NCBI RefSeq assembly: GCF_006439335.1 | Contig: NZ_SAWY01000005.1 | Coordinates: 1 to 64,000 of the forward strand | Origin: Litorilituus lipolyticus | GTDB taxonomy: Bacteria > Pseudomonadota > Gammaproteobacteria > Enterobacterales > Alteromonadaceae | Direction: 5' to 3' | Length of the DNA stretch: 64,000 bases | Shown here: in pieces, positions 18,096-28,026 of the stretch | How the letters are laid out: every line of letters begins with the position of its first letter | Numbering within the stretch: the first letter of the stretch is position 1 | Program-made: the position numbers and the translations under genes | Notes under the pieces: model-generated | Database searches by the model: none | What the model saw: the letters and a program-made list of their open reading frames with translations, nothing else | Told to the model about the DNA's origin: nothing

Positions 18096-19562
18096 ATGAG
18101 TACATCAAAGTTTAGTTTTTGGTCGTTATCACCGAAAATGAAGACCTTGCACTTTAGCTGGGTCGCCTTTTTCATCAGCTTTTTTGTTTGGTTTAACCAT
18201 GCACCGTTATTAGGGCTTATTGCTGAGTCACTTTCGTTAACTTCAGCACAAATTAAAACCCTACTAATATTAAACGTCGCGTTAACAATTCCTGCGCGCA
18301 TAATTATTGGTGTGGTCACTGATTTATATGGGCCAAGAAAAACCTATAGCTTGCTCCTTATTATTTGTTCAATTCCGTGTTTTATGTTTGCCATAGGTGA
18401 TACCTTTGAACAACTGGCATTAGCGCGCTTTTTACTTGGCTTCATTGGTGCAGGTTTTGTCATTGGTATTCGTTTAGTGAGCGAGTGGTTCCCAGCTAAT
18501 CAACTTGGTTTAGCTGAAGGGATTTACGGCGGTTGGGGCAACTTTGGCTCAGCAGCAGGTGCCATTACTTTGCCTATTATTGCACTGGCCTTTGGTGGCG
18601 ATGATGGCTGGCGTTATGCCGTGGGTATCACTGGGGTAATTAGCTTCGTATACGGTTTTTTATTCTACTTTGCTGTACGTGATACACCACAAGGAGCAAC
18701 TTACTTTAAGCCGAAAAGCTCAAAAGCAATGGAAGTTACGAGTGTTGGTGATTTTTACTTATTACTTGTAATGAAGTTACCACTTTTTGGTGCATTAGCA
18801 TTGCTTAATTGGAAATTATCACCTGCTGGCGTTAGTTTAATTTCGTTCGAATTTAGTATCTTGGTTTATTTAGTGTTAGTGGCGTTATTTATTTATGAAG
18901 TTATCGCAGCATATCAGGTAAATAAATCAGTCTTCACCACGAAAGTTGACCCAATTCACCAGTATTCATTTAAGCAAGTGGCGGTACTTAATGTTTTATA
19001 TTTTGCCACATTTGGTAGTGAATTAGCGGTTGTTTCAATGTTACCGCTGTTTTTTAGTGAAACCTTTGGTCTTGATATTGTCTATGCTGGTTTGCTTGCT
19101 TCTAGCTATGCTTTTATGAACTTATTATCGCGTCCATTAGGTGGCTGGATTAGTGATAAATATGGCCGTAAAACAACCTTAGTTATTTTAACGGCAGGTT
19201 TAAGTTGTGGTTATGGCGTTATGGCATTAATTAATGGTGAGTGGCCGTTATTTTTAGCTGTTGCGGCGGCTATGTCATGTTCTTTCTTCGTACAAGCTGG
19301 TGAAGGGGCTGTATTTGCTGCGGTACCACTTATTAAGCGTCGTTTAACTGGACAAATTGCAGGCATGACAGGTGCTTATGGTAACGTAGGTGCGGTATGC
19401 TACTTAACGGTATTATCATTTGTTAGTTACTCAGTATTCTTTGCTGTGATTGCCTTTAGTGCTTTTGTTGGTCTATTAATGCTTTACTTTATGCAAGAGC
19501 CAAAAGGGAGCATGGCGGAAATATTACCTGATGGTAGTGTTGAACTGATTAAAGTTAACTAG
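18096..19562 (+). CDS. Nitrate/nitrite MFS transporter (NarK/NasA family)
   Basis: A 488-residue inner-membrane major facilitator of the nitrate/nitrite porter family, with about 12 hydrophobic segments. Family features seen are [13 protein letters not shown] in the first helix, [13 protein letters not shown] and the glycine-rich nitrate signature [11 protein letters not shown] near residue 148, and the MFS loop motif ISDKYGRK near 350. GGAGG lies 8 bases before the ATG. Placed between nirD and a kinase gene, with nasA downstream, it most likely imports nitrate for assimilation. Whether it also exports nitrite is not decidable. Confidence 0.92.
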   Translation: MSTSKFSFWSLSPKMKTLHFSWVAFFISFFVWFNHAPLLGLIAESLSLTSAQIKTLLILNVALTIPARIIIGVVTDLYGPRKTYSLLLIICSIPCFMFAIGDTFEQLALARFLLGFIGAGFVIGIRLVSEWFPANQLGLAEGIYGGWGNFGSAAGAITLPIIALAFGGDDGWRYAVGITGVISFVYGFLFYFAVRDTPQGATYFKPKSSKAMEVTSVGDFYLLLVMKLPLFGALALLNWKLSPAGVSLISFEFSILVYLVLVALFIYEVIAAYQVNKSVFTTKVDPIHQYSFKQVAVLNVLYFATFGSELAVVSMLPLFFSETFGLDIVYAGLLASSYAFMNLLSRPLGGWISDKYGRKTTLVILTAGLSCGYGVMALINGEWPLFLAVAAAMSCSFFVQAGEGAVFAAVPLIKRRLTGQIAGMTGAYGNVGAVCYLTVLSFVSYSVFFAVIAFSAFVGLLMLYFMQEPKGSMAEILPDGSVELIKVN

Positions 19563-19589
19563 AGCAAGTTTTTAAAAAGAAGAAATAGC

Positions 19590-21359
19590 ATGGGTAGTAG
19601 CGATTTGAAGCAAGTCAAAAGCTTACAAGAAAAAGTAACGTCAATGCGTACAAGTAATAGTGCCAGCCTTGAAGTGACTTTTGGCGGCTACTCATGTCAG
19701 GGCGCAAAAGCAGAGAATCAAGATGCTTTTGCGCTGAAAATCAATCAAGGCCAATCTCTTGAACTTAAAGGCCATATTGCGGTTATTGCTGATGGTGTTT
19801 CCAGCGCAAACCAAGCCGCAAAAGCCAGTCAAATGAGTGTTTGTCACTTTATTGATGAATACCTAGCAACGCCTGATACTTGGTCGGTACATAAATCTGC
19901 CACCAAAGTCATTGCTTCATTGAATAACTGGCTGTTCTCTCAGCAAGTTGTGAGTGATACCAAAGGAGAATTACAACAATGGTTCAGCACATTTTCTGCG
20001 GTGATTTTAAAAGGTAATCGCTGTCATTTATTTCATATTGGTGATTGCCAAGTAGCCAAAGTTAATGATGATGGTTATCAAGTACTAACACGAGAACATG
20101 CCACGTCTGGCGGCATATTAAATCGCGCTTTAGGCGCAGTCACACATATAGAGATTGATGCCTCTACGTCTGCAATGGCTATTGGCGATATTATTATGCT
20201 CAGTTGTGATGGTGTTTATCAATACGTCAAACCAAAACACATAAGAGCGCTACTGAAGTCAACAACTGACTTAGAGCAGGCCAGTAAAGCGATAACAACA
20301 TTGGCGAGTGAACAAGGCTCACTTGATAATTTAACCTGTTTACTCATTAAAGTAGAGCAACTCCCAAGTCAGCAATTTAACGATTTAGTATTTCATCGTA
20401 AGCAGCAAGTGATCCCGCCAGCACTTAACGTCGGGGTTTCTCTAGATCATTTTGAGGTTTTAGACGTATTAGAGCAAACAGCGCGCTCTCATGTATACCT
20501 CGCAAAAGATAACCAAGCTCAACGCTTGGTGGTGTTAAAAATGCCTTCGCTAAACTTCATCGATGATGAAGAGTATCTCGCTAACTTTATTAAAGAAGGT
20601 TGGTTGGGTGAAAAGCTATCTCATCCAAGTATTATGCAAATTCATCCTTGGCGCATGAGAAGTCAGTTTTTATATCATGTGTGTGAGTATGTTGAGGGAC
20701 AAACCTTAGCTGCTTGGTTACAAGAAAACCCTAAACCAAGCTTTACCAAAGTGTGTGCTATTGCTGAGCAAATCGTGATTTGTCTTAGAGTATTTCAACG
20801 TCATGATGTTGTTCATAGTGATATCAAATTAGATAACTTCATGATAGATGAACATGGCAGAATTAAGCTTATCGATTTTGGCAGTTGTAATGTTGGTGCG
20901 TTGGCTGATGAACAAAATAACAACCAACATCAACCACAAGGCACGATAAGTTACAGTGCGCCTGAATTGTTTTACGGACAAAAAAGTAGTCATCAAAGTG
21001 AGTTGTTTTCCGTTGCCGTCGTGGTGTATCAGTTATTAACCAATCGCTTACCTTATGGCGAACTCTCACGTGTTGAGCAAGTACCAAAACAGTTTAGTTT
21101 GTGGCGTTATCGACCTGTAACGAGCTATCGAAATGATTTACCGACTTGGCTAGACATGGTGTTATCTAAAGGCTTAAATGCTGATCCTAGCATGCGCTAC
21201 CAACATTACTCAGAATTTATTGGTGATTTAAATAATCGCAATCAAGATAATGTTTTACTGCAAGTAAAAAGACCTCTCATTGAGCGTGATCCCGTTAAAT
21301 TCTGGCAAGGGGTTAGCGCGATACTCATGGTGATTACTTTGCTGCAACTCTTTTGGTAA
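19590..21359 (+). CDS. Bifunctional PP2C-family phosphatase and Ser/Thr protein kinase, membrane-anchored
   Basis: A 589-residue fusion. The PP2C phosphatase domain (about 30-250) has AENQDAF, VIADGVS, GDCQVAK, SCDGVY and DNLTC, which carry the metal-binding Asp residues. The Hanks-type kinase domain (about 285-545) has the Lys in VVLKMP, HSDIKLDN (about 408-415) as catalytic loop and IDFGS (about 428) as DFG, plus the APE-like SAPELFY. The glycine loop is poorly kept (LEQTARSHVYLA). A single hydrophobic helix ends the protein, so the enzyme faces the cytoplasm at the membrane. Similar kinase genes occur beside nitrate assimilation genes in other gammaproteobacteria such as Pseudomonas; the target is unknown. 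Confidence 0.9.
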   Translation: MGSSDLKQVKSLQEKVTSMRTSNSASLEVTFGGYSCQGAKAENQDAFALKINQGQSLELKGHIAVIADGVSSANQAAKASQMSVCHFIDEYLATPDTWSVHKSATKVIASLNNWLFSQQVVSDTKGELQQWFSTFSAVILKGNRCHLFHIGDCQVAKVNDDGYQVLTREHATSGGILNRALGAVTHIEIDASTSAMAIGDIIMLSCDGVYQYVKPKHIRALLKSTTDLEQASKAITTLASEQGSLDNLTCLLIKVEQLPSQQFNDLVFHRKQQVIPPALNVGVSLDHFEVLDVLEQTARSHVYLAKDNQAQRLVVLKMPSLNFIDDEEYLANFIKEGWLGEKLSHPSIMQIHPWRMRSQFLYHVCEYVEGQTLAAWLQENPKPSFTKVCAIAEQIVICLRVFQRHDVVHSDIKLDNFMIDEHGRIKLIDFGSCNVGALADEQNNNQHQPQGTISYSAPELFYGQKSSHQSELFSVAVVVYQLLTNRLPYGELSRVEQVPKQFSLWRYRPVTSYRNDLPTWLDMVLSKGLNADPSMRYQHYSEFIGDLNNRNQDNVLLQVKRPLIERDPVKFWQGVSAILMVITLLQLFW

Positions 21360-21390
21360 GTCATTTTTATCTGTTTAATAAGCCATGAGC

Positions 21391-21429
21391 TGCACAAATA
21401 CAACTCAGTGTCTGCACTATTATTGCTCA
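21391..21429. promoter_or_regulatory. Pair of NtrC-like half sites upstream of nasA
   Basis: TGCAC occurs at 21391-21395 and again at 21413-21417, 22 bp apart, the same spacing as the pair before nirB. With 7-base spacers the right halves are ACTCA (poor) and GCTCA (3 of 5 matches to GTGCA). The sites lie about 105-130 bases upstream of the start expected from the sigma-54 promoter at 21500. NtrC binding is inference. Confidence 0.4.
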
Positions 21430-21499
21430 TTCCAATGCTTACTTATTAACGTTGTTTTTCTTTTGTTTGTAAAATCAAGTTGTTACTTGGTTTTATCTC

Positions 21500-21516
21500 T
21501 TGGTATGGGCGTTGCA
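21500..21516 (+). promoter_or_regulatory. Candidate sigma-54 (-24/-12) promoter of nasA
   Basis: TTGGTATGGGCGTTGCA has GG (21502-21503) and GC (21514-21515) exactly 10 bases apart and the full TTGCA of the -12 element. It matches the RpoN consensus better than the nirB copy. Transcription would begin near 21527, about 60 bases before the ATG. Confidence 0.65.
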
Positions 21517-21587
21517 ATCTAACAGTTATGAAGCATAACGTAAGTGCTGACTAGCGATTTGCTAGAAAAAGCATGCAGAGAGATATC

Positions 21588-24395
21588 ATGAGTGAATTAA
21601 TAATACCCGCCAACATTAATCAAGCGTTAAAGCATAATAACGTAAAGACGACTTGCCCATATTGCGGTGTAGGGTGCGGTGTTACCATCTCTACTAATGA
21701 AGAATCTAAGGTGGTTGTTCAAGGTGATAAACAACACCCTGCTAACTTAGGTAATTTATGTATTAAAGGAAAAAATCTGGCTGAGACTATTGATAATAGC
21801 AACAGGCTAGTTTCGCCACGAGTAAAGGGACAAACACAAACGTGGTCAAGAGCACTGGATTATGTTGCGAGCAAATTTAATGAAACTATTGCACAACATG
21901 GTAAAGAGTCGGTTGCCTTTTATGTATCAGGGCAATTATTAACTGAAGATTACTATGTCGCGAACAAGTTAATGAAAGGTTTTATTGGCTCTGGCAATAT
22001 CGATACCAACTCAAGACTTTGTATGTCTTCTGCAGTATCAGCGCACAAGAGAGCATTTGGTGAAGACATTGTGCCAACAAACTATGATGACCTTATTCAT
22101 GCTGACGTTGTGGTTTTAGCGGGTTCTAATTTAGCGTGGTGTCATCCTATTTTATTTCGCCGCTTAAGAGAAGAAAAGGCACGAAGACCTGAGCTTAAAG
22201 TGATTGTTATCGACCCTAGAGTTACCGCGTGTGTTGAATTGGCAGATTTACATTTACAAATTAAGGCTGGCTGCGATCTTATTTTATTCAACAGCTTATT
22301 AAATTATTTGGCACAGCAAGGTTGCATAGATGTTGAAAAGCTAGCGCAGAGCACTTCAGGTTTACAGCAAGCACTAGACAGTGCACAAGCAGACAGTGAA
22401 AAACTCAATGGTATTGGTTTATCAGAGCAAGATATCGAGCAATTTTTTTCCCTGTTTGCTCAACATGACAAAGTCGTGACTGTTTTCTCTCAAGGTATAA
22501 ACCAATCACGTCAAGGCAGCGACCAAGGTAATGCCATTATTAACTGCCATTTAGCGAGTGATAAAATTGGAAAGTTAGGTAGTGGCCCTTTTTCTATGAC
22601 TGGACAACCTAATGCCATGGGTGGCAGAGAAGTTGGGGCTTTGGCAAATACTTTAGCTGGTCATATTGAGTTTGAAGATGATGCATTATGCGAAGGGTTA
22701 GCTCAATTTTGGCAAACGGATAACCTAGCAACGAAAGCAGGGTTAAAGGCGATAGATTTATTTGATGCAATTGATCAAGGCAAAATAAAAGCGGTCTGGA
22801 TTATGGCAACCAATCCTTTAGTGAGCTTACCTGATCATGACAAAATCAAGGGTGCATTGCAGAAATGCCCATTAGTGGTAGTGAGTGATTGTGTGGCCAG
22901 TAATGACACCCTTGAATATGCCGATGTTATTTTTCCAGCACAAACCTGGGGAGAGAAATCTGGCACAGTGACTAATTCAGAAAGACGTATTTCTCGACAG
23001 CGTCCCTTTTTAACACCATTTGGTGAAGCAAAAGCGGATTGGTGGATTATTAGTGAAGTGGCAAAACGCATGGGGTTCTCAAAGGCGTTTAATTTCAAAT
23101 CACCTAAAGAGATATTTGCTGAACATGCAGGTGTGTCTGGCTTGGCGAACTTGCATAGAAAATCAGCATGTAATATTGAACAAGCGCAAAACTTAAAGTT
23201 GTCGGCACAAGCATTATTAAAAGGTTTTGATATTTCTGCATATCAAAACCTATCAGAGCAGCAATATCAACAATGGCTACCTGTGCAGTGGCCACAAGCA
23301 AAACAAAGTAGTATTACTTTAAGCGATCAGCGTTTTTTTACAGAGAAACGTTATTTTCACAGTGATGCTAAAGCTCGTTTCATTGCAGTGCAAACAAGCG
23401 ATTATGGTGAAGATAATGCCACAAGCCATGTGCTACTAGATACCAATAAAAACAAAGAAGTCAGTACAAAAACTTTTACCTTGAATACTGGCAGAAATAG
23501 GGACCAATGGCATACGCAAACACGATCGGGTAAATCAGGCACCTTAACCAACCGACATGCTGAACCTGAATTAGCCATTAACCCTAATGATGCTTTAAAG
23601 CTAAATATAGAGGGCGGTGATTTAGTTAAGGTAGAAAATGAACGCGGTCAACTGTTGGTGCGTGCACACATAACTGAGCAGCAACGAGCTCATGAAGTTT
23701 TCATTCCCATTCATTGGTCAAGCAGTAACTTTACTCAAGGATGTGTAAGTCAGTTAGTTGCGCCGTTGGTTGATAAAGTTTCAGGACAACCTGCCTTTAA
23801 ACACAGCCAAGTGACTTTAACGGCTAAAAAAGTGAATAGTGAAGCTATGCTCGTGGTAAAAAAGCAAGTCACAAAAGTTTTTGCCCAATATCAGGTTAAG
23901 CAAAAAATCGCTGGCGGATATTGTTATCATATTGCCAGTGAATTGAACACAGAATCACTCTATAAATCACTGTGTGACTATGTTGAAGAACATGAGTTGG
24001 AACAAGAAAATAATTCAAGCTTAAATGCCAGTGAACCGTTAAAGCAATATTATCGAAAGAGTTACTTACATGATGCCAAGATGTATTGTGCAGTGCTAGT
24101 TGGTCGAAAAAAACAGGATTTACCTCATGGCTGGTTAAGTCAATTTTACCAGCAGGCGAGTGAGTTATCAGCTAAACGCAATGTGATCTCTGCTGATATT
24201 GAAAGGGTGCAAGCAAAAAAGACCTTTTGCCAATGTTTGAATATTGCCAAAGAAGATATTAACCAAGCGGTAGAGTCTGGCAAGTTAACACTTGCTGATA
24301 TTCGAAATAAAACTGGTGCAGGCAACGGCTGCGGTAGTTGTATTGGTGATATTGCCTTAATGTTGAATAATCAGGCGCAACAAGTCTTAGAGTAA
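21588..24395 (+). CDS. nasA: Assimilatory nitrate reductase catalytic subunit NasA
   Basis: A 935-residue cytoplasmic molybdoenzyme that reduces nitrate to nitrite. The N-terminal [4Fe-4S] motif CPYCGVGC is at about residues 20-27, followed by the C of NLCIKGK. Mo-bisMGD binding elements include SRLCMSSA, GSNLAWCHPI, GQPNAMGGREVG and the C-terminal molydopterin-dinucleotide segment TGRNRDQWHTQTRSGK. A BFD-like [2Fe-2S] domain (CQC near 880 and CGSC near 915) forms the C-terminus, as in Klebsiella-type NasA. I start it at 21588, which has GAGAG upstream; an ATG at 21573 is in frame. No separate NasC-like reductase subunit is seen here. Confidence 0.95.
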   Translation: MSELIIPANINQALKHNNVKTTCPYCGVGCGVTISTNEESKVVVQGDKQHPANLGNLCIKGKNLAETIDNSNRLVSPRVKGQTQTWSRALDYVASKFNETIAQHGKESVAFYVSGQLLTEDYYVANKLMKGFIGSGNIDTNSRLCMSSAVSAHKRAFGEDIVPTNYDDLIHADVVVLAGSNLAWCHPILFRRLREEKARRPELKVIVIDPRVTACVELADLHLQIKAGCDLILFNSLLNYLAQQGCIDVEKLAQSTSGLQQALDSAQADSEKLNGIGLSEQDIEQFFSLFAQHDKVVTVFSQGINQSRQGSDQGNAIINCHLASDKIGKLGSGPFSMTGQPNAMGGREVGALANTLAGHIEFEDDALCEGLAQFWQTDNLATKAGLKAIDLFDAIDQGKIKAVWIMATNPLVSLPDHDKIKGALQKCPLVVVSDCVASNDTLEYADVIFPAQTWGEKSGTVTNSERRISRQRPFLTPFGEAKADWWIISEVAKRMGFSKAFNFKSPKEIFAEHAGVSGLANLHRKSACNIEQAQNLKLSAQALLKGFDISAYQNLSEQQYQQWLPVQWPQAKQSSITLSDQRFFTEKRYFHSDAKARFIAVQTSDYGEDNATSHVLLDTNKNKEVSTKTFTLNTGRNRDQWHTQTRSGKSGTLTNRHAEPELAINPNDALKLNIEGGDLVKVENERGQLLVRAHITEQQRAHEVFIPIHWSSSNFTQGCVSQLVAPLVDKVSGQPAFKHSQVTLTAKKVNSEAMLVVKKQVTKVFAQYQVKQKIAGGYCYHIASELNTESLYKSLCDYVEEHELEQENNSSLNASEPLKQYYRKSYLHDAKMYCAVLVGRKKQDLPHGWLSQFYQQASELSAKRNVISADIERVQAKKTFCQCLNIAKEDINQAVESGKLTLADIRNKTGAGNGCGSCIGDIALMLNNQAQQVLE

Positions 24396-24476
24396 GTAGC
24401 ACAAAAGCAAGCGAATATTGATAACTTAATACCAATACCTTGTAGGTGTTAATTAAACCTATGAAATTTTAATACA

Positions 24477-25025
24477 CTATGCCACTTGCTGAAATGAACT
24501 TGTTGATTCGTCAAATGGAAAAATAACGGTATTTGTTTCTCCTACATCTGTTATCGGGCAATCTGCCAATGACTTGCTAATGTCTTGACTGTTTTCAGTG
24601 TCTACTAATAATAAATGATGGCCTATATCTAACTCATGATCGAATGGGGTTATTCGAAAGTTATGATTTAATACACCAATAAAGGCACCTGAGAAAAAGC
24701 CTAATATTATTGGGCTTGTCAAAATAGTCAGTAATATCATTTGTCGAACTGGGAGTGTGATATCCCAAAAGGGAGCTTGGCATGCAGCGACGACGAAAAA
24801 CATGATACCTAAGGTTAGCCCATATACTATACCTTGTTCAGCCCCACGAATTATATCGCTCTTAAGGATGAAGTTTGCAGGATGCAAATGATGCTCCTTT
24901 AAGCCACGGCTATTCTTGCTAATAACATGAATATTATTATCTTTAATATCTAGTTCGTTATGGAGCACTGCTACCGTATGATCTAAGGCATCCAAAGTGT
25001 CGGCTAAGTAGTATTTCCGTTTCAT
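24477..25025 (-). CDS. Membrane protein with two helices between soluble domains, hypothetical
   Basis: A 182-residue protein starting with MKRKYYLADTLDALDHTVAVL. Two or three hydrophobic segments sit at about residues 63-85 (GAEQGIVYGLTLGIMFFVVAAC) and 95-120 (MILLTILTSPIILGFFSGAFIGVL), with soluble parts on both sides. The layout of a ferredoxin-like soluble domain, a Gly-rich hairpin and a C-terminal strand segment (HHLLLVDTEN) recalls DUF1269-type stress membrane proteins, but I cannot assign a family. A strong AGGAGG lies upstream of the ATG. It converges with nasA. Confidence 0.6.
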   Translation of the reverse strand: MKRKYYLADTLDALDHTVAVLHNELDIKDNNIHVISKNSRGLKEHHLHPANFILKSDIIRGAEQGIVYGLTLGIMFFVVAACQAPFWDITLPVRQMILLTILTSPIILGFFSGAFIGVLNHNFRITPFDHELDIGHHLLLVDTENSQDISKSLADCPITDVGETNTVIFPFDESTSSFQQVA

Positions 25026-25519
25026 AGTAAGCCTCCTGTACTAAATGATGTAATAACTCTTTTTAGTCCTGTTCATTTTAACTAATCTGAGCAAAAGGTT
25101 TTTCTCTGATAGTGAAATTAACGTAATATTTGTAAGGAGTAAGTGTAGTACAAATAATAATGATTACCCTTTATTTTTGGGTGGGAGTTGGTTAAATTTT
25201 AGTCGTTTTTGCGCTATGAAATACTTGTTAGTTATATACGGGTAAAAGTCGATAATAGTTAATTTACTGAATTGGCATAATCATCTATTCCGATGTTATG
25301 ACAGTTCTTTTGATCGCTTTTTATATGAATATTGCTATTTCAATTACAATTACACTACTTCAACTAAACTGATTATATATTCTGTACAATTAGCAAATAC
25401 TTAACTTTTAGGCCATTCTTTAGGTTGGGTAATAAGTTAATAGCTATGTTGAGCTAAGTATCGTTAAGCCAAACTCATAAGCTGTTCATTAAATACACCA
25501 AAAATGAGATAAGAAACCG
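25026..25519. other. 494-base gene-free region between divergent genes
   Basis: AT-rich DNA between the leftward membrane protein and the rightward hybrid kinase. It should carry both promoters. I see no hairpin, repeat or coding frame that I can defend. Confidence 0.5.
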
Positions 25520-27157
25520 TTGAGCTCATCAGAATTAAATAAACTTAAAGAAGAAAATAGGCAACTTAAAGCACAGGTAGAGAATCTATCTAATCAAAGA
25601 GACAAATATCAAAAACTGTTTGAAGTTTCTGCGGATGCGCTGTCTATATTAAATTTAGATACCGGCAAGTTTATAGAGTGTAATCAATCAGCTATTGATA
25701 TGCATGGTGTTGATAGTGAAGATAATTTTTTAAATTTATCCCCAGGAGAACTTTCTCCAAAGTTTCAACCTTGTGGTGGTGCTTCAGAGGCAATGGCGAT
25801 TGATCGAATTACCAAAGCCTTTACAGATGGTCCTCAAATTTTTCAATGGACGCACTCACGTTTAGATGGCTCTACCTTTCCTTGTTTAGTCTCATTAACT
25901 GCTTTACCGTCTAAAACTAATAATTTGATTTTAGCGATAGGGAGAGATATCACTGAACTAATTGAGTATCAGGAACAGCTCTCAAGCTCTAATAAAGCAA
26001 AATCAATATTTTTAGCGAATATGAGTCATGAATTAAGAACACCGATGACGACAGTATTAGGTTATACCGAACTGTTGTTAGAAGATAAGTTGTTAAGTGA
26101 TTCTACTCGTGAAACCTGTGATAAAATTAAATCTGCTACGACATCATTACTTCATATTATCAATGAAATTTTGGATATGTCTAAGCTGGAATCTGGCAAG
26201 TTAGTCCTTGAATATATGAACTTTGATTTTAGATTTCTTGTACATGAAGTCATCAATATTTTTGATAATAAAAGAAAAAATGAAGCAGACATTGATTGGC
26301 AGCTGACAATTGATCCTAACATTCCTACGGGTATTCGTTCCGATCCAACTCGCCTTAAGCAAGTACTTTTTAACTTGCTTGGTAATGCTCAAAAATTTAC
26401 TAAAAAAGGAAGTATCTCTATAGCATGTGAAGTCATTCACAGCATAGATAAAGCTGCTCATATACAAGTGTCAATAACGGATACAGGGATAGGTATTAGT
26501 GATGAAGTAAAAGATAAGATCTTCGATCCTTTTAGCCAAGCCGATTCATCAATGTCTCGAAAATATTCAGGTACGGGATTAGGACTGCCTATTTCTAAAA
26601 ATATTGTTGAGCTGTTAGGAGGCGATATTACTGTGGAAGGTGAGCAGGGCAAAGGTTCGACTTTTTATTTTACCTTCCCGCTGGTTGAAGCAGATGGCGC
26701 CGTTAATTATCCACAGAAAAAACTTTCAGCAGGAAGTTTTATTGCCACTAGATCGCTTAACATTCTTTTTGCTGAAGATAATAGGATAAATCAAGCTTTA
26801 GTTAAGAAGATACTTAACGGGTACGGCCATCAAATTGATCTTGCTGATAACGGCCTGCTAGCTATTGAGGCTAATGCTAAAAAAGACTATGACCTGATAC
26901 TGATGGATATACGGATGCCAGAAATGGATGGTATTGAGGCGACATCTCGTATTAGAAAGCAACAAGATGAAAAATCAAATATACCGATAATAGCCCTCTC
27001 TGCGGATGCGATGAAAGATAATGTAAGTGACTATTTAGAAGCCGGAATGAATGCTTTCTCAAGTAAACCATTTGATTGGCCTCAGTTATTATTACTAATC
27101 AACCAAGTTTTAGCTGAAAAAGTCCATTGTGTGGAAAACAATGAAGCTGCAAAATGA
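25520..27157 (+). CDS. PAS-containing hybrid sensor histidine kinase/response regulator
   Basis: A 545-residue cytoplasmic sensor with no transmembrane helix. Order: N-terminal coiled coil (about 3-35, KLKEENRQLKAQVENL), PAS domain (about 35-150), HisKA with phospho-acceptor His in SHELRTP (near residue 170), HATPase (about 270-395; NLLGNAQKF, DTGIGIS, GTGLGLPI), and a C-terminal receiver (about 415-535) with Asp in LILMDIRMP near 461 and the Lys of SSKPF. The start is a TTG at 25520 because the nearest ATG runs straight into a stop. No partner phosphotransferase or regulator is adjacent; the signal is unknown. Confidence 0.9.
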   Translation: MSSSELNKLKEENRQLKAQVENLSNQRDKYQKLFEVSADALSILNLDTGKFIECNQSAIDMHGVDSEDNFLNLSPGELSPKFQPCGGASEAMAIDRITKAFTDGPQIFQWTHSRLDGSTFPCLVSLTALPSKTNNLILAIGRDITELIEYQEQLSSSNKAKSIFLANMSHELRTPMTTVLGYTELLLEDKLLSDSTRETCDKIKSATTSLLHIINEILDMSKLESGKLVLEYMNFDFRFLVHEVINIFDNKRKNEADIDWQLTIDPNIPTGIRSDPTRLKQVLFNLLGNAQKFTKKGSISIACEVIHSIDKAAHIQVSITDTGIGISDEVKDKIFDPFSQADSSMSRKYSGTGLGLPISKNIVELLGGDITVEGEQGKGSTFYFTFPLVEADGAVNYPQKKLSAGSFIATRSLNILFAEDNRINQALVKKILNGYGHQIDLADNGLLAIEANAKKDYDLILMDIRMPEMDGIEATSRIRKQQDEKSNIPIIALSADAMKDNVSDYLEAGMNAFSSKPFDWPQLLLLINQVLAEKVHCVENNEAAK

Positions 27158-27233
27158 TGCTAAATATTATGGTGCATGTTAGGGGGATAAGTAATTTCGC
27201 TGTTATTCCACATTGGTTAACTTGTATAGGTCT

Positions 27234-27848
27234 TTACCATTTTTCTAGAAGATCAGAGACATTCTTTTTAGGCGTTTTGGCTATTTTTTGGATTAATTCA
27301 AATGGGACCGATGATTGGTTAATCTGCTGTTGAATATTGTCGAGCATAACTAGCCATAATTTAGCCGTCATTTCTGCATCAAATAACGCTCTATGAAAGT
27401 TACCTTCACTGGCGATATTCATAAAATTAACCAAGGTACCTAATTGATGATTTGGTGCGTTAGTGTTTATACGTCTAGATACTAATAATGAGCAGGCAAA
27501 TTCTCCTGAGTAGCACTGTGCTATATGGCTAAATTCAGCATCGAGAAATTTTTTATCAAAAGAAGCATTATGGGCAAGTAAGTTATCATCGCCGATGAAG
27601 TCAGCGAAATCATTCATAACCTCATGGCAAGGAGGGGCACTTTGCAACATGTGATTAGTAATACCAGTATAGTTTTCAATAAAGTTATTTATTCGAAATC
27701 CTGGATTCATTAGTGATTGAAATTTTTCGGTAATTTTACCGTTTTCTATTTTTACTGCGCCAATTTCAATGGCTCTATCACCATTGTCAGGTGATAAGCC
27801 CGAGGTTTCAAAATCTAGTACAATTAGTGAATTTGCATTGTTGTTCAT
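27234..27848 (-). CDS. DnaQ-like 3'-5' exonuclease, DEDDh family
   Basis: A 204-residue exonuclease domain protein. The DEDDh motifs are DFETSG (near residue 10, Asp and Glu), HNASFDKKF (near 97, Asp) and HRALFDAE (near 154, His and Asp). It resembles the PolC/DnaQ epsilon-type proofreading fold but is a stand-alone protein, so a role in DNA or RNA trimming is likely. It converges with the hybrid kinase and is divergent from the PhoD gene. Exact substrate unknown. Confidence 0.88.
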   Translation of the reverse strand: MNNNANSLIVLDFETSGLSPDNGDRAIEIGAVKIENGKITEKFQSLMNPGFRINNFIENYTGITNHMLQSAPPCHEVMNDFADFIGDDNLLAHNASFDKKFLDAEFSHIAQCYSGEFACSLLVSRRINTNAPNHQLGTLVNFMNIASEGNFHRALFDAEMTAKLWLVMLDNIQQQINQSSVPFELIQKIAKTPKKNVSDLLEKW

Positions 27849-28026
27849 AGTCGTTAACTTTCATTGATGATTTCGCAATAGTTTAACGGCTTAATAACAG
27901 ATTCATAGCCCTGTAAGGTGAATAACACACTTATTAACAGTAAAGTTTTAGTAGAAACTTGCTATTAAAGAGTAAGTAAGGGATAACTAAATCTTTTGAG
28001 TTAGGTAAAAGGTAATAGGGCATTAA

